A DNA stretch of 64,000 nucleotides from Actinokineospora globicatena. GTDB taxonomy: Bacteria > Actinomycetota > Actinomycetes > Mycobacteriales > Pseudonocardiaceae. Location of the stretch: positions 2,604,001-2,668,000 of the forward strand of contig NZ_JAMTCR010000002.1 of NCBI RefSeq assembly GCF_024171945.1, written 5' to 3'. This document shows positions 55,080 through 63,520 of this stretch, piece after piece. The position numbers and the translations under genes were made by a program. The notes beneath the pieces are model-generated. The model was not told where the DNA came from and did no database searches. It saw only the letters and a program-made list of their open reading frames with translations. The stretch's first letter is position 1; the number at the start of each line of letters is the position of its first letter.

Positions 55080-55745
55080 TCAGGCGATCCCGACGTACTC
55101 GGCCATCTGGTCCACCGCGAACCCGAAGAACTCCTCCGCCGGGTCCACGCTGCCCACGAGCTGGCCGAACAGCTCGAACCCGACCATCCCGAACAGCTGC
55201 GTCCAGGCAAGCACGACCCTGGCCAGGGCGCCCGCCGGCAACCCGGGCGGCACCACCCCGGCGAGGGCGTCGAGCTGCGCGCGCAGCCCGTCGGGCACCG
55301 GGCCGTCCGGGGGGTCGCCCGCCGCGGCGATGCCGAGCAGGGTCAGCGGCACCCGGGTCCCCGGCCCGACGGTGTCCTGCGGCGCCTGGTAGCCGGGGAT
55401 GGGGGAGCCGTAGATCAGCGCGTACTCGTGCCGGTGCGCCAGCGCCCACTCGCGGACGGCGGTGCACGAGTTGCGCCAGCGCTCGCCCGGGGTGGCCCCT
55501 CGGTCGGCCTGGTCGACGGCGTCGCCGAGCGCGTTGTAGGCGTCGATGATCAGCGCGGTGACCAGTTCGTCGCGGCTGGGGAAGTACCGGTAGAGCGCCG
55601 AGGAGACCATTCCCAGGCTGCGTGCCACGGCCCGCAGGGACAGCTGGTGCGCCCCGTCGGTCGCCAGTTGTCGGCGGGCCTCGTCCTTGATCTCCCTGGT
55701 CAGCTCGGCCCTGGCCTTGTCGCGTGCGGTTCGACCTGCGCCCAT
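55080..55745 (-). CDS. TetR-family transcriptional regulator
   Basis: A 221-residue regulator. The N-terminal HTH reads 'ARRQLATDGAHQLSLRAVARSLGMVSSALYRYFPSRDELV' in substance (helices 1-3), and a C-terminal ligand domain of the TetR_C type (WHG-like, 'PGTRVPLTLLGIAAAGDPP' region) follows. ATG 55745 gives the normal length. It lies upstream of fadA on the same strand and is divergent from the oxidoreductase gene. Three GAGCACTGC-type boxes in the divergent gap and two TTACC/GGTAA palindromes before fadA are its candidate sites. Confidence 0.9.
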   Translation of the reverse strand: MGAGRTARDKARAELTREIKDEARRQLATDGAHQLSLRAVARSLGMVSSALYRYFPSRDELVTALIIDAYNALGDAVDQADRGATPGERWRNSCTAVREWALAHRHEYALIYGSPIPGYQAPQDTVGPGTRVPLTLLGIAAAGDPPDGPVPDGLRAQLDALAGVVPPGLPAGALARVVLAWTQLFGMVGFELFGQLVGSVDPAEEFFGFAVDQMAEYVGIA

Positions 55746-55768
55746 GGTCCGCAGTCTGCCAGCTGTTC

Positions 55769-55853
55769 GGAGCACTGCACAAATTCGAGAGCACTGCTCT
55801 TGACCGACGCTCGGTTGCCGCTGTTGACTGGCGCCTGCGCGAGAGCACTGCTC
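55769..55853. promoter_or_regulatory. Triple GAGCACTGC operator region
   Basis: GGAGCACTGC (55769-55778), AGAGCACTGCTCT (55788-55800, a perfect 13-bp palindrome) and GAGAGCACTGCTC (55841-55853) lie in the 140-bp gap between the TetR gene and the divergent oxidoreductase gene. This suggests joint autoregulation by the TetR protein. Confidence 0.6.
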
Positions 55854-55885
55854 ACAACAAAGAGCGCCGATCTAGGAGTTCCACC

Positions 55886-56350
55886 ATGGCTGCCACTGCG
55901 ACCCCCCGCTACCTGCGCCCCGGCCCCGTCGTCCGCTTCCTGCGACTGGACGCCATCGTCGCCTTCCTCGTCCGCCGCGGCATCGGCGTCTGGGGCGCCC
56001 GCGTCCTCACCGTCCGCGGCCGCACGTCCGGCGAACCCCGCACCACCCCCGTCAACCTCCTGGTCCTCGACGGCGTCCAGTACCTCGTCGCACCGCGCGG
56101 CCACACCCAGTGGGTCCGCAACCTCCGCGCCGCGGGCGAGGGCTCACTCCGCGTCGGCAAACACGTCCAGCCCTTCGTCGCCGAGGAACTCCCCACCCCC
56201 GCCAAACCCCCCATCCTCCGCGCCTACCTCACCCGCTGGTCCTTCGAAACCGGCGCCTTCTTCAACGGCATCACCGCGAAGTCCCCGGACGCGGACCTCT
56301 TGGCGGCCGCTCCCGACTGCCCGGTCTTCCGCATCTCCACACCGGCTTGA
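55886..56350 (+). CDS. Nitroreductase-type F420-dependent oxidoreductase family protein (DDN/DUF385-like)
   Basis: A 154-residue split-beta-barrel protein of the deazaflavin(F420)-dependent nitroreductase family. 'LTVRGRTSGEPRTTPVNLL' is the family core, followed by 'YLVAPRGHTQWVRNLRAAGEG', which contacts the cofactor. Members reduce diverse substrates with F420H2; the substrate here is unknown. ATG 55886 follows TAGGAG. It is divergent from the TetR gene and shares its promoter region, so it is probably the TetR target. Confidence 0.85.
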   Translation: MAATATPRYLRPGPVVRFLRLDAIVAFLVRRGIGVWGARVLTVRGRTSGEPRTTPVNLLVLDGVQYLVAPRGHTQWVRNLRAAGEGSLRVGKHVQPFVAEELPTPAKPPILRAYLTRWSFETGAFFNGITAKSPDADLLAAAPDCPVFRISTPA

Positions 56351-56493
56351 CCTCTTTGGTCCACTGTGGACTCTCTGGTCCTCATGCGAACCCTTGATGA
56401 TCACTGTCAATGCCACTTCCCGCCTGCCTTCACCCTTGCGTGACCCTCATGCCTCGCGACCAGGCGATCTCCGATCCGCCCCACGTCAAACTT

Positions 56494-56632
56494 CCCTCTG
56501 CTGGGCGACAAAAGTTGTCCACATGTCGATCTCTACCGGCCTGCTTCCAAGATCGACTGTCGGTGCCTCCGGGTAGACTGGCCCAGGGACGCCCCCCGGA
56601 GAGGGTGGGGGCCGGGCTGGGGTGGGACCGCG
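56494..56632 (+). repeat. ~140-bp dispersed inverted repeat, copy 1 (solo damage-type promoter)
   Basis: Closely similar, in inverted orientation, to 63333-63475, including the run 'GCTTCCAAGATCGACTGTCGG' region and a long G-rich 3' half. It contains a PafBC-type promoter signature. No gene follows it on this strand for over 1.5 kb. Looks like a mobile or recombined promoter segment whose gene was lost. Confidence 0.85.
56558..56579 (+). promoter_or_regulatory. PafBC/RecA-independent DNA-damage promoter motif
   Basis: TGTCGGTG, eight nucleotides, TAGACT: an exact match to the known mycobacterial motif TTGTCRGTG-N8-TANNNT except for the first T. PafBC directs RNA polymerase to such promoters after DNA damage. 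Confidence 0.65.
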
Positions 56633-56926
56633 TGCGCGCGTGAAGAGTCCGGGCGGGGCAAGAGGTCAGGTTGGGCACGAGGTGAGGCTGGGGGTTAGAG
56701 GCCAGCCTGGGGACGGGACGAGACCGGGCCAGCCTGGGTGAGAGGCGAGGCCGGGGGCTAGAGGCGAGTCGGGGTGCGGGGTTGGGTGCTTAGGGATCGC
56801 CAGCCTCAGGGCGCGGCTGCGCTGGGAAGGCGCCCCAGCCGCCGAAGGGGTGAGCGGCGAGGGGTAAGCCCGTCAAGGCAGCTGGGAGGGCCGGAGGTGG
56901 CCGTCCAGGCTGTCGGAAGGGGTGGG
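56633..56926. other. G-rich gap without a gene
   Basis: About 290 bp with irregular GGGG/GAGG repeats (for example repeated GAGGCGAGGCCGGGGG-type segments). No frame has a plausible start or family. It may be the degraded body of whatever gene the upstream promoter once drove. Confidence 0.5.
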
Positions 56927-58171
56927 TCAGCCCGCGGAGGCCTTCAGGGCGGTCGTGAGGGCGTCCAGCGTCAAGCCGACCTGCCATTCCCGCGCCCCGC
57001 CAGCGCGTAGTGCCGCAGTCACCGAGTCCGGGTTCACGTCCCCCGGTGGCTGCCAGCACGTGCGCCGCACCAGGTCTGGCTGGAGCAGGTTCTCGACCGG
57101 CAGGCGGTGGGCCTCGGCGATCTTGCTCAGGGCGGAGCGGGCGGCGGAGAGGCGGGCGGCGGCTTCGGGGTCCTTGTCGGCCCAGCGGTTGGCTGGGGGT
57201 GGGCCGTCGGCGGGTGGGGCGGGGTCGGGGAGGTCGGACTTGGGGAGGGCGGCGGCGGCGCGGAGGGCGCGCATCCAGGTGTTGGCGAGGCGGCGTTGGG
57301 CGCGGCCCTTGAAGACGGGGAGTTGCAGCAGGGCCTGCTCGTCCTGGGGGTTCACCGACGCGGCCTGGATGATGGCGCTGTCGGGCAGGACGCGGCCGGG
57401 GGCGATGTCGCGTTCGCGGGCCATGCCGTCGCGGGCTTCCCAGAGGGCGCGGATGGCGGCCAGGCCGCGCGGGGTGCGCACGCTGTGGATGCCCGAGGTG
57501 CGGCGCCACGGTTCCTTGCGGGGCGGGGCCGGGTCGGCGGTGCGCAGCGACTCGAACTCCTCCAGGGCCCACTCGAGCTTGCCCTGCTCCCGCAGCTCGG
57601 TCTCCAGCGCGTCGCGCAGCTGGATCAACAGCTCGACGTCGAGCGCGGCGTAATTCAGCCAGTCGACGGGCAGCGGGCGGCGGGACCAGTCGGCGGCGCC
57701 GTGGCCCTTCTCGAGGTGGTAGCCGAGCAGCAGTTCGACGAGGGTGCCGAGGGCGACCCGCTCGAACCCGGCGAGCCGACCGGCCAGCTCGGTGTCGAAC
57801 AGCTTCGCGGGGCGCAGGCCGAGGTCGGCGAGGCACGGCAGGTCCTGGGACGCCGCGTGCAGCACCCACTCGTCGGTGGCCAGCGCGGCGATGAGGGCGT
57901 CCACCTGGTCGTCGACGGCGACCGGGTCGATGAGGAACGTCCCCGCTCCCTGGCGGCGCACCTGGACCAGGTAGGCGCGCTGGGAGTAGCGGTAGCCGGA
58001 CGCGCGCTCGGTGTCGACGGCTATCGGGCCGTGACCAGCGGCGATGCGGCCTGCCGCGCGGTCGAGCGCCGCCAGGTCGACCACGACGTCTGGCGTGCCC
58101 TCCGCGGGCTCGGTGAGCAGGACCGGAGCAGGCGGGTCGGCGGCGCTGGGTCCTGAGCCGGGGATCGTCAC
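56927..58171 (-). CDS. RNase D-like 3'-5' exonuclease with HRDC domain
   Basis: A 414-residue protein. The N-terminal DEDDy exonuclease domain shows Exo I 'IAVDTERASGYRY' (D, E), Exo II 'LHAASQDLPCLADL' (D) and Exo III 'LNYAALDVELL' (Y, D). An HRDC domain with 'ALWEARDGMARERDIAPGRVLPD' in substance follows around residues 215-300, and a C-terminal extension completes it. Likely matures or degrades structured RNA. Mycobacterial Rv2681 lies directly after dxs and before the DUF3000 gene; both neighbours are displaced here. Confidence 0.92.
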   Translation of the reverse strand: MTIPGSGPSAADPPAPVLLTEPAEGTPDVVVDLAALDRAAGRIAAGHGPIAVDTERASGYRYSQRAYLVQVRRQGAGTFLIDPVAVDDQVDALIAALATDEWVLHAASQDLPCLADLGLRPAKLFDTELAGRLAGFERVALGTLVELLLGYHLEKGHGAADWSRRPLPVDWLNYAALDVELLIQLRDALETELREQGKLEWALEEFESLRTADPAPPRKEPWRRTSGIHSVRTPRGLAAIRALWEARDGMARERDIAPGRVLPDSAIIQAASVNPQDEQALLQLPVFKGRAQRRLANTWMRALRAAAALPKSDLPDPAPPADGPPPANRWADKDPEAAARLSAARSALSKIAEAHRLPVENLLQPDLVRRTCWQPPGDVNPDSVTAALRAGGAREWQVGLTLDALTTALKASAG

Positions 58172-58217
58172 GGCCGATGACCCTACGGCACGACCGGTGA
58201 CAATCGTCGGAGATCAG

Positions 58218-58265
58218 CAGCAGTCGTGTGGCTGGGCCATGCCCAGCCCAGCCACACGACTGCTG
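58218..58265. terminator. Strong terminator hairpin after the orphan response regulator
   Basis: A 19-bp perfect stem (58218-58236 with 58247-58265, 10-nt loop). It lies just beyond the response regulator stop (minus strand) and before the RNase D gene, insulating the latter from read-through. Confidence 0.88.
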
Positions 58266-58269
58266 TTGT

Positions 58270-58986
58270 CTACCTGATGACGCCTGCCCGCATGGCCAGG
58301 GCGACCATCTGTGCCCGGTCGCCGGTGCCCAACTTGCGGCCGATCCGCGACAGGTGAGACTTCACCGTCAGCGCCGAGAGGTTCAGCGCCTCGCCGATCT
58401 CCTTGTTGGACTGGCCGTCGGCGACCAGTTGCAGCACCTCGACCTCGCGCGCCGACAGCTCGCGCGGGGTGTTGTCGGTGCCGGGGACCCTGGTGCCCGT
58501 GGCGAGGACCGGGGCGACACTCGGGTCGGCGTAGACGCCACCCTCGAGCACCCTGCGGACCCCGTCGGTCACCACGACCGGCGATGCGGACTTCAGCAGG
58601 TAGGCCTGTGCGCCCGCCTGGAAGGCCGATCGAACGGCGTACGGGTCGTCGGACGAGGCGAGCACGACGATGCGCGGCCAACCGTGGCTGCGCAGCTCCG
58701 TGACCAACTCGATCCCGCTACCGTCAGGCAGACCCAGGTCGAGGATCGCCAGGTCGCACGGCCCAGTGGCCTGCGCTCGCGCCCTCGCCTCGGCCACCGT
58801 GGCGGCCTCGTGCACTGTGCCCGCGCCCATCTGCGTGAGCCGAGCCGCTATCGCCTCCCTCAACAGTGGGTGGTCGTCGACCACCAGCACTGAGAACAGC
58901 TCCTCCCGCGGGTGCGGGACCATGTTCGCCGGCAAGGCGCCGGCTGGCGTGGTTCGAACGGCCTGACCTAAGCCGACGGCAGCCAC
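58270..58986 (-). CDS. NarL/LuxR-type response regulator (no partner kinase)
   Basis: A 238-residue regulator with a ~30-residue extension before the receiver. Receiver motifs are 'VLVVDDHPLLREAIAARL', phospho-Asp in 'LAILDLGLPDGSG', Ser/Thr switch in 'VLASSD', and Lys in 'YLLKSA'. The LuxR HTH follows ('LSAREVEVLQLVADGQSNKEI' in substance, then 'LSALTVKSHLSRIGRKLG'). No histidine kinase is encoded nearby, so it is an orphan in this window. GTG 58986 follows GGGAGG at 7 nt. Divergent from the dipeptidase gene. Confidence 0.92.
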   Translation of the reverse strand: MAAVGLGQAVRTTPAGALPANMVPHPREELFSVLVVDDHPLLREAIAARLTQMGAGTVHEAATVAEARARAQATGPCDLAILDLGLPDGSGIELVTELRSHGWPRIVVLASSDDPYAVRSAFQAGAQAYLLKSASPVVVTDGVRRVLEGGVYADPSVAPVLATGTRVPGTDNTPRELSAREVEVLQLVADGQSNKEIGEALNLSALTVKSHLSRIGRKLGTGDRAQMVALAMRAGVIR

Positions 58987-59109
58987 GTCACTACCTCCCT
59001 GGAGTCGGTCGTTGCCCCCCGACCGGCACTGGGACTTTCGACCAAACAGCCGCGCCGCCGTTGGACCGAAAGTGGTGTCGACGAAGGCAGCCTAGCCGCC
59101 CAAGCGGGT

Positions 59110-59205
59110 TAGCGGGACGATCAATCGGGTAAGTATCCGATCGGGTTGTGACTGAAGCCGGGGTGTGTCACACGATCGGGTGAGTCCCTACATGGTGACG
59201 TAACG
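59110..59205. promoter_or_regulatory. Divergent promoter region with GATCGGGT boxes
   Basis: (C)GATCGGGT or its variant CAATCGGGTAAG occurs three times in about 70 bp (around 59121, 59139 and 59173), with GTGTGTCACAC between. It lies between the orphan response regulator and the dipeptidase gene and may be their joint control region. Confidence 0.35.
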
Positions 59206-59228
59206 GGCAGCCCCCGCTACGCGATGAA

Positions 59229-60395
59229 ATGGAGTCACGGGTAGTGCACACCCCCTCAGTCGACCGGGCCCGACAGCTGCTGTCCCGGACCCCGTTGGTC
59301 GACGGCCACAACGACCTCCCCTGGGCCCTGCGCGACCGCCACGGGAGCGTTCCCGCCGTCACGGCGGCCCGCAGCGACCTGCACAGCCACCTCGACGGCC
59401 TGCACACCGACCTGGGCCGACTGCGCGCGGGCGGTGTCGGCGCCCAGTTCTGGTCGGTCTACGTCCCGTGCCAGCTCGAGGGCCACGAGGCGGTCACCGC
59501 GACCTTCGAGCAGGTGGAGCTGGTGCACCGCCTGGTCGCCGCCTACCCCGCCGACCTCGGCCTCGCCACCACCGCTGACCAGGCGGAATCCGTCTTCGCC
59601 AGCGGCAGGGTCGCCTCGCTGATCGGCGCCGAGGGCGGGCACAGCATCGCGGGCTCGCTCGGCGCCCTCGACGCGCTGCACCGCCTCGGCGTCCGGTACA
59701 TGACCCTCACGCACAACGACAACACACCGTGGGCCGACTCCGCCACGGACCAGCCCGGCGTGGGCGGCCTGTCCGACTTCGGCCGCGAGGTGGTGGCCGA
59801 GATGAACCGGCTCGGCATGCTCGTCGACCTGTCCCACGTCGCGGACACGACCATGCGCGACGCGCTGGCGGTGACCACGGCGCCGGTCATCTTCAGCCAC
59901 TCCTCGTGCCGCGCGGTGACCGAGCACCCGCGCAACGTGCCCGATGACGTGCTCGAACGCCTCCCCGGCAACGGCGGGGTGCTGATGGTGACCTTCGTGC
60001 CCCGGTTCGTCTCACCGGCCATCGCGGCCTGGGACGCCCGGATGGCCGAGGCGATGGCGGCCACCGGGCGCAAGCACTCGGACCTGGCCGAGCGGGAGCG
60101 CTTCTACGAGACCTGGGACGGCCGCCACGAGCAGCCCGTCGCGACCCTGGAGGACGTCGTCGCGCACCTCGAGCACGCCCGCGAGGTCGTCGGCGTCGAG
60201 CACATCGGCATCGGCGGCGACTACGACGGCTGCCCCGAGATGCCGACCGGGTTGACCGACGTCGGCGGCTACCCGGCGCTGTTCGGCGCGCTGCTCGACC
60301 GCGGCTGGTCCGAGGACGACTGCGCGAATGTTGCAGGGCGTAACGTCCTGCGGGTCCTGCGTTGCGCCGAAGAGGTGGCGGACACCGCCGGATAA
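59229..60395 (+). CDS. Membrane dipeptidase (peptidase M19 family)
   Basis: A 388-residue zinc dipeptidase of the renal dipeptidase family. '[13 protein letters not shown]' has the first zinc His/Asp pair, '[18 protein letters not shown]' the bridging Glu, '[11 protein letters not shown]' and '[11 protein letters not shown]' further His ligands, and 'IGIGGDYDG' the closing motif. It cleaves dipeptides, possibly with D-residues from cell wall turnover. No signal peptide, so cytosolic here. ATG 59229 is the longest start; GTG 59244, nine bases after GGAG, is a good alternative. Confidence 0.92.
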   Translation: MESRVVHTPSVDRARQLLSRTPLVDGHNDLPWALRDRHGSVPAVTAARSDLHSHLDGLHTDLGRLRAGGVGAQFWSVYVPCQLEGHEAVTATFEQVELVHRLVAAYPADLGLATTADQAESVFASGRVASLIGAEGGHSIAGSLGALDALHRLGVRYMTLTHNDNTPWADSATDQPGVGGLSDFGREVVAEMNRLGMLVDLSHVADTTMRDALAVTTAPVIFSHSSCRAVTEHPRNVPDDVLERLPGNGGVLMVTFVPRFVSPAIAAWDARMAEAMAATGRKHSDLAERERFYETWDGRHEQPVATLEDVVAHLEHAREVVGVEHIGIGGDYDGCPEMPTGLTDVGGYPALFGALLDRGWSEDDCANVAGRNVLRVLRCAEEVADTAG

Positions 60396-60526
60396 CTGGC
60401 AACAGGTAATAAGTTTCGAGCGTCCGGTAATCGGACAGCGCCCCGGATTCGGCCCATTCCCGTCGTGGCCCCATCGGCGCAACCCCGTTCGTCTGACTCC
60501 CAACTGGCAACCGGTAACGCATTTCG
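60394..60526. repeat. 25-bp imperfect direct repeats before the carboxypeptidase
   Basis: AACTGGCAAC-x-GGTAA-xxxx-TTTCG occurs at 60394-60418 and 60502-60526 (20 of 25 identical). The first copy starts in the dipeptidase stop region, the second lies 75 bp before the carboxypeptidase start. They may be binding sites for one regulator. Confidence 0.55.
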
Positions 60527-60600
60527 GTGTATCGATCGTGGCTAGCGTCACGCTCGATCGCCCCCGCGCGCGCGAGGGCGGCCTTCGGGAGGAGACGAGC

Positions 60601-63090
60601 TTGAGCCCTTCATCCAGACGTCTACCGCCGTGGCGGGTGCTCGCCGCGGTCGGACTGAGCGGGGCCGTGGTGTTCGGCCTCACCGCCGCCACGGCCACCA
60701 CCGCGGCGGCGGCGGACAACGTCCTGCGCAGCGACGCCGACGTGGCCCGCTCCTGCTTCGAGCGCCTGCTGCCCACCGGGACCAGGGGCACCGCGCACCG
60801 CGAGGTCACCTCGTCGGTCAACGGGCTCGTGCAGGCCCGCCTCACCGCGCACGGCGCGGGCGAGGGCGACTGGGACCTCGCCGTGTTCGACAAGGCGACC
60901 GGTGCCGTCGTGGCCGCCTCCGCCGCGCTGCGCAGCGCGGAACTGGCCGAGAGCTTCGTGGCCAAGGACCAGCGCTTAGTCGTGCAGGCCTGCCGCTACG
61001 CCGGGTCCTCGCGCTCGGTGAAACTGGGCGTGGACTTCCTCGCCATCAACAACCAGGGTGGTCCGACCACCACCCCGCGCGCCGAGATCGTGCGGGTCGA
61101 GACGCCGACCCGCCAGCACAAGGACCGACTGCTCGCGCTCGACCTCGACGTCACCGAGAAGGCCGACGCCACCGGGGTGGAGGTCGTGCTCGCCGACGAC
61201 GCCGACCGCAAGACCCTCGCCGACAGCGGGCTGCGCTCGACCGTCGTGCAGGCGGACCTGACCGCGCAGACCATCGCGAACGCCAAGCGGGACAAGGAGT
61301 ACGCGGGCCGCGGCAAGGGATCGGTGCTGCCGTCGGGGCGCACCTCGTACCGCCACCTCTACGAGTACGACTACGAGATCAAGGATCTCGCGCGCCGCAA
61401 CCCCGGGCTGGTCAAGGCCTTCACGCTGCCCAACGCCACCTGGGAGGGGCGTGAGGTCAGCGCGCTGGAGATCGCGACCGACGTCGACAACGCCGCCGAC
61501 GGCAAGGCCGTCAACGTGCTCATGGGCGTGCACCACGCGCGCGAGTGGCCCGCCGGTGAGCACGCCATCGAGTGGGCGCACGAGCTGATCAAGGGGTACC
61601 GCTCGGGCGGTGACATCCGTGCGCTGGTCGGCAAGACCCGCAACATCGTCATCCCGATCGTCAACGTCGACGGCTTCTCCATCTCCCGCGAGGCCGAGCC
61701 CAAGGGCGACTTCTCCCGCTTCGACTACGAGATGAAGCGCAAGAACTGCAACGTGAACGACTCGCCGGAGGCCTACCGCACCGGCGTGTGCAAGGCGAAC
61801 CCGGCCGGTCGCCAGCGCGGCACCGACCCCAACCGCAACTACGCGGGCTTCTGGGGCGGCGCGGGCGCGTCGACCGCGTGGAGCAGCGACACCTACCGCG
61901 GCTCGGCGCCGTTCTCCGAGCCGGAGACCCGCAACATCCGGGCGCTGGTGTCCACCCGCCAGGTGACCAACCTGATCACCCTGCACACCTACTCGAACCT
62001 GGTGCTGCGGGTGCCCGGCGTCGCCGACGTCCGCCCGCCGCTCGACGAGCCGGTGTACAAAGCGCTCGGCGACAAGATGGCCTCCCGCAACGGGTACACC
62101 AGCCAGCCGTCGTGGATGCTCTACGACACCACGGGGTCCACTGAGGACTGGTCGTACTTCGCCACCGGTGGCTACGGGTTCACCTTCGAGATCGGCAGCA
62201 CCGAGTTCCACCCGCCGTACGAGACCGGTGTGGTCGCCGAGTACGCGGGCATCGCCCCCGCTGCGGGCGCGGGCAAGGGCGGCAACCGCCAGGCGTTCCT
62301 GGACATGCTGGCCAACGCCGCCGACCCGGCCGCGCACTCGACGCTGATCGGCTCGGCGCCCAAGGGCTACCAGTTGCAGCTGCGCAAGGCGTTCCAGACG
62401 CCGACCTCCCCGGTCGTCGCCCCGGACGGCACCGTCGGCCCGCCGCTCTACGTCGCGGACACGCTGACCTCCAACCTGACCTCGACCGGCGGCCGCTTCA
62501 GCTGGGCGGTCAACCCGTCGACCCGCCCCTACGTCGCGGGCCGCTTCGGCCGCGACCCCAAGGGCCCGGCCCAGGTTGGCGTCGTCCTGCCCAACCCGCC
62601 CGGCGTCCCCGCCATCAACACCAACTTCCCGGCCGACATGACCGCGGAGCGCATCCCGTTCCATGTGGACGGTCTGCCGAAGGTGGACAACGGCAAGCTC
62701 CAGGTCTCCATCAACTGGACCAACCCCGCCACCGACTGGGACCTCTACATCTTCGACGCCGCGGGCAACGTCGTCACCTCCTCGGCGAGCGGCGGCACCA
62801 ACTCGGAGCGCGCGGTCCTGTTCGACCCACCCGCGGGCGACTACACCGCCGCGATCGTCAACTACTCCCAGGCAGGCCCGGAAACCGACGACTGGGCCGA
62901 CCTCCGGGTCGACTTCGCGTCCCCGCTGCCCACCACCTACGGCCCCAAGGAGCCGTACCAGCTCACCTGCTCCGACAAGCGCGGCCGCCTCGTAGGCCTC
63001 ACCGACGTCTACGTAGACCGAGCCCAAACCATCGACGTGGGCGACATCTGCCAGCGCTCCGCCCGTACCAACAAGGAACGCAAGCGCTAA
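60601..63090 (+). CDS. Secreted M14 zinc carboxypeptidase
   Basis: An 829-residue exported peptidase. TTG 60601 is preferred because GGGAGGAG lies upstream and it gives a proper signal peptide (SSRRLPPWRVLAAVG, hydrophobic core, AAA-A-D cleavage). A PPC-like beta domain (about 40-145), the M14 domain with 'GVHHAREWPAGEHAIEWA' (zinc His and Glu), 'DPNRNYAGFW', 'LHTYSNLVL' (third zinc ligand His) and 'FTFEIGSTEFHPP' (catalytic Glu), and C-terminal beta domains with 'DWDLYIFDAAGNVV' follow. It degrades peptides outside the cell. Two PPC-type 'DWDL' units frame the enzyme. Confidence 0.93.
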   Translation: MSPSSRRLPPWRVLAAVGLSGAVVFGLTAATATTAAAADNVLRSDADVARSCFERLLPTGTRGTAHREVTSSVNGLVQARLTAHGAGEGDWDLAVFDKATGAVVAASAALRSAELAESFVAKDQRLVVQACRYAGSSRSVKLGVDFLAINNQGGPTTTPRAEIVRVETPTRQHKDRLLALDLDVTEKADATGVEVVLADDADRKTLADSGLRSTVVQADLTAQTIANAKRDKEYAGRGKGSVLPSGRTSYRHLYEYDYEIKDLARRNPGLVKAFTLPNATWEGREVSALEIATDVDNAADGKAVNVLMGVHHAREWPAGEHAIEWAHELIKGYRSGGDIRALVGKTRNIVIPIVNVDGFSISREAEPKGDFSRFDYEMKRKNCNVNDSPEAYRTGVCKANPAGRQRGTDPNRNYAGFWGGAGASTAWSSDTYRGSAPFSEPETRNIRALVSTRQVTNLITLHTYSNLVLRVPGVADVRPPLDEPVYKALGDKMASRNGYTSQPSWMLYDTTGSTEDWSYFATGGYGFTFEIGSTEFHPPYETGVVAEYAGIAPAAGAGKGGNRQAFLDMLANAADPAAHSTLIGSAPKGYQLQLRKAFQTPTSPVVAPDGTVGPPLYVADTLTSNLTSTGGRFSWAVNPSTRPYVAGRFGRDPKGPAQVGVVLPNPPGVPAINTNFPADMTAERIPFHVDGLPKVDNGKLQVSINWTNPATDWDLYIFDAAGNVVTSSASGGTNSERAVLFDPPAGDYTAAIVNYSQAGPETDDWADLRVDFASPLPTTYGPKEPYQLTCSDKRGRLVGLTDVYVDRAQTIDVGDICQRSARTNKERKR

Positions 63091-63106
63091 TCAGCAATCG
63101 CTACCC

Positions 63107-63142
63107 GCGGGCCGCTTCCCAATCCACTGGGGAGCGGCCCGC
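63107..63142. terminator. Hairpin after the carboxypeptidase gene
   Basis: GCGGGCCGC-TTCCC (63107-63120) pairs with GGGA-GCGGCCCGC (63130-63142) with one bulged base, 16 bp after the stop. Confidence 0.75.
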
Positions 63143-63332
63143 TCTATTTCCCCTGGAATTCCGGTGCCAACAATATCCCTGCGGCCCGCACTCGCTTCTA
63201 CCCCCGCCGTGACCTCTTACACCCACGCGAGCCCCCACCCCCACGCGAGTCTCCGCCCTCTTGCGCTGCCGCCGTAACCCGTGCGCGCGCCGCCCCACCC
63301 TCTTACGCCACCCGTTCCGCTTCGCGCGCCCG
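63143..63332. other. Gap without a gene
   Basis: About 190 bp with repeats of CACGCGAG-like and TCTTACGCC-like segments and no convincing frame. On the minus strand it lies downstream of the copy 2 promoter, matching the gene-less stretch after copy 1. Confidence 0.5.
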
Positions 63333-63475
63333 CGCGGTCCCACCCCAGCCCGGCCCCCACCCTCTCCGGGGGGGGGGCGGCCCAGGTCCAGTCTACGAGG
63401 ACTCCCCGACAGTCGATCTTGGAAGCGGCCCGGCAGAGATCCACATGTGGATGACTTCTGTCACCCAGCGGAGGG
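63333..63475 (-). repeat. ~140-bp dispersed inverted repeat, copy 2
   Basis: Inverted counterpart of 56494-56632, about 6.7 kb apart. The most conserved part covers the TTCCAAGATCGACTGTCGG segment and the G-rich tail. Confidence 0.85.
63390..63411 (-). promoter_or_regulatory. PafBC-type damage promoter motif, weaker copy
   Basis: Minus strand TGTCGGGG, eight nucleotides, TAGACT: as in copy 1 except for one base of the conserved octamer. It would transcribe away from the DUF3000 gene toward 63100. Confidence 0.5.
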
Positions 63476-63520
63476 ATTTTCGCGGCGGTCACGGGCAAGG
63501 ATCGGCTGGTCAGGGCCGGT

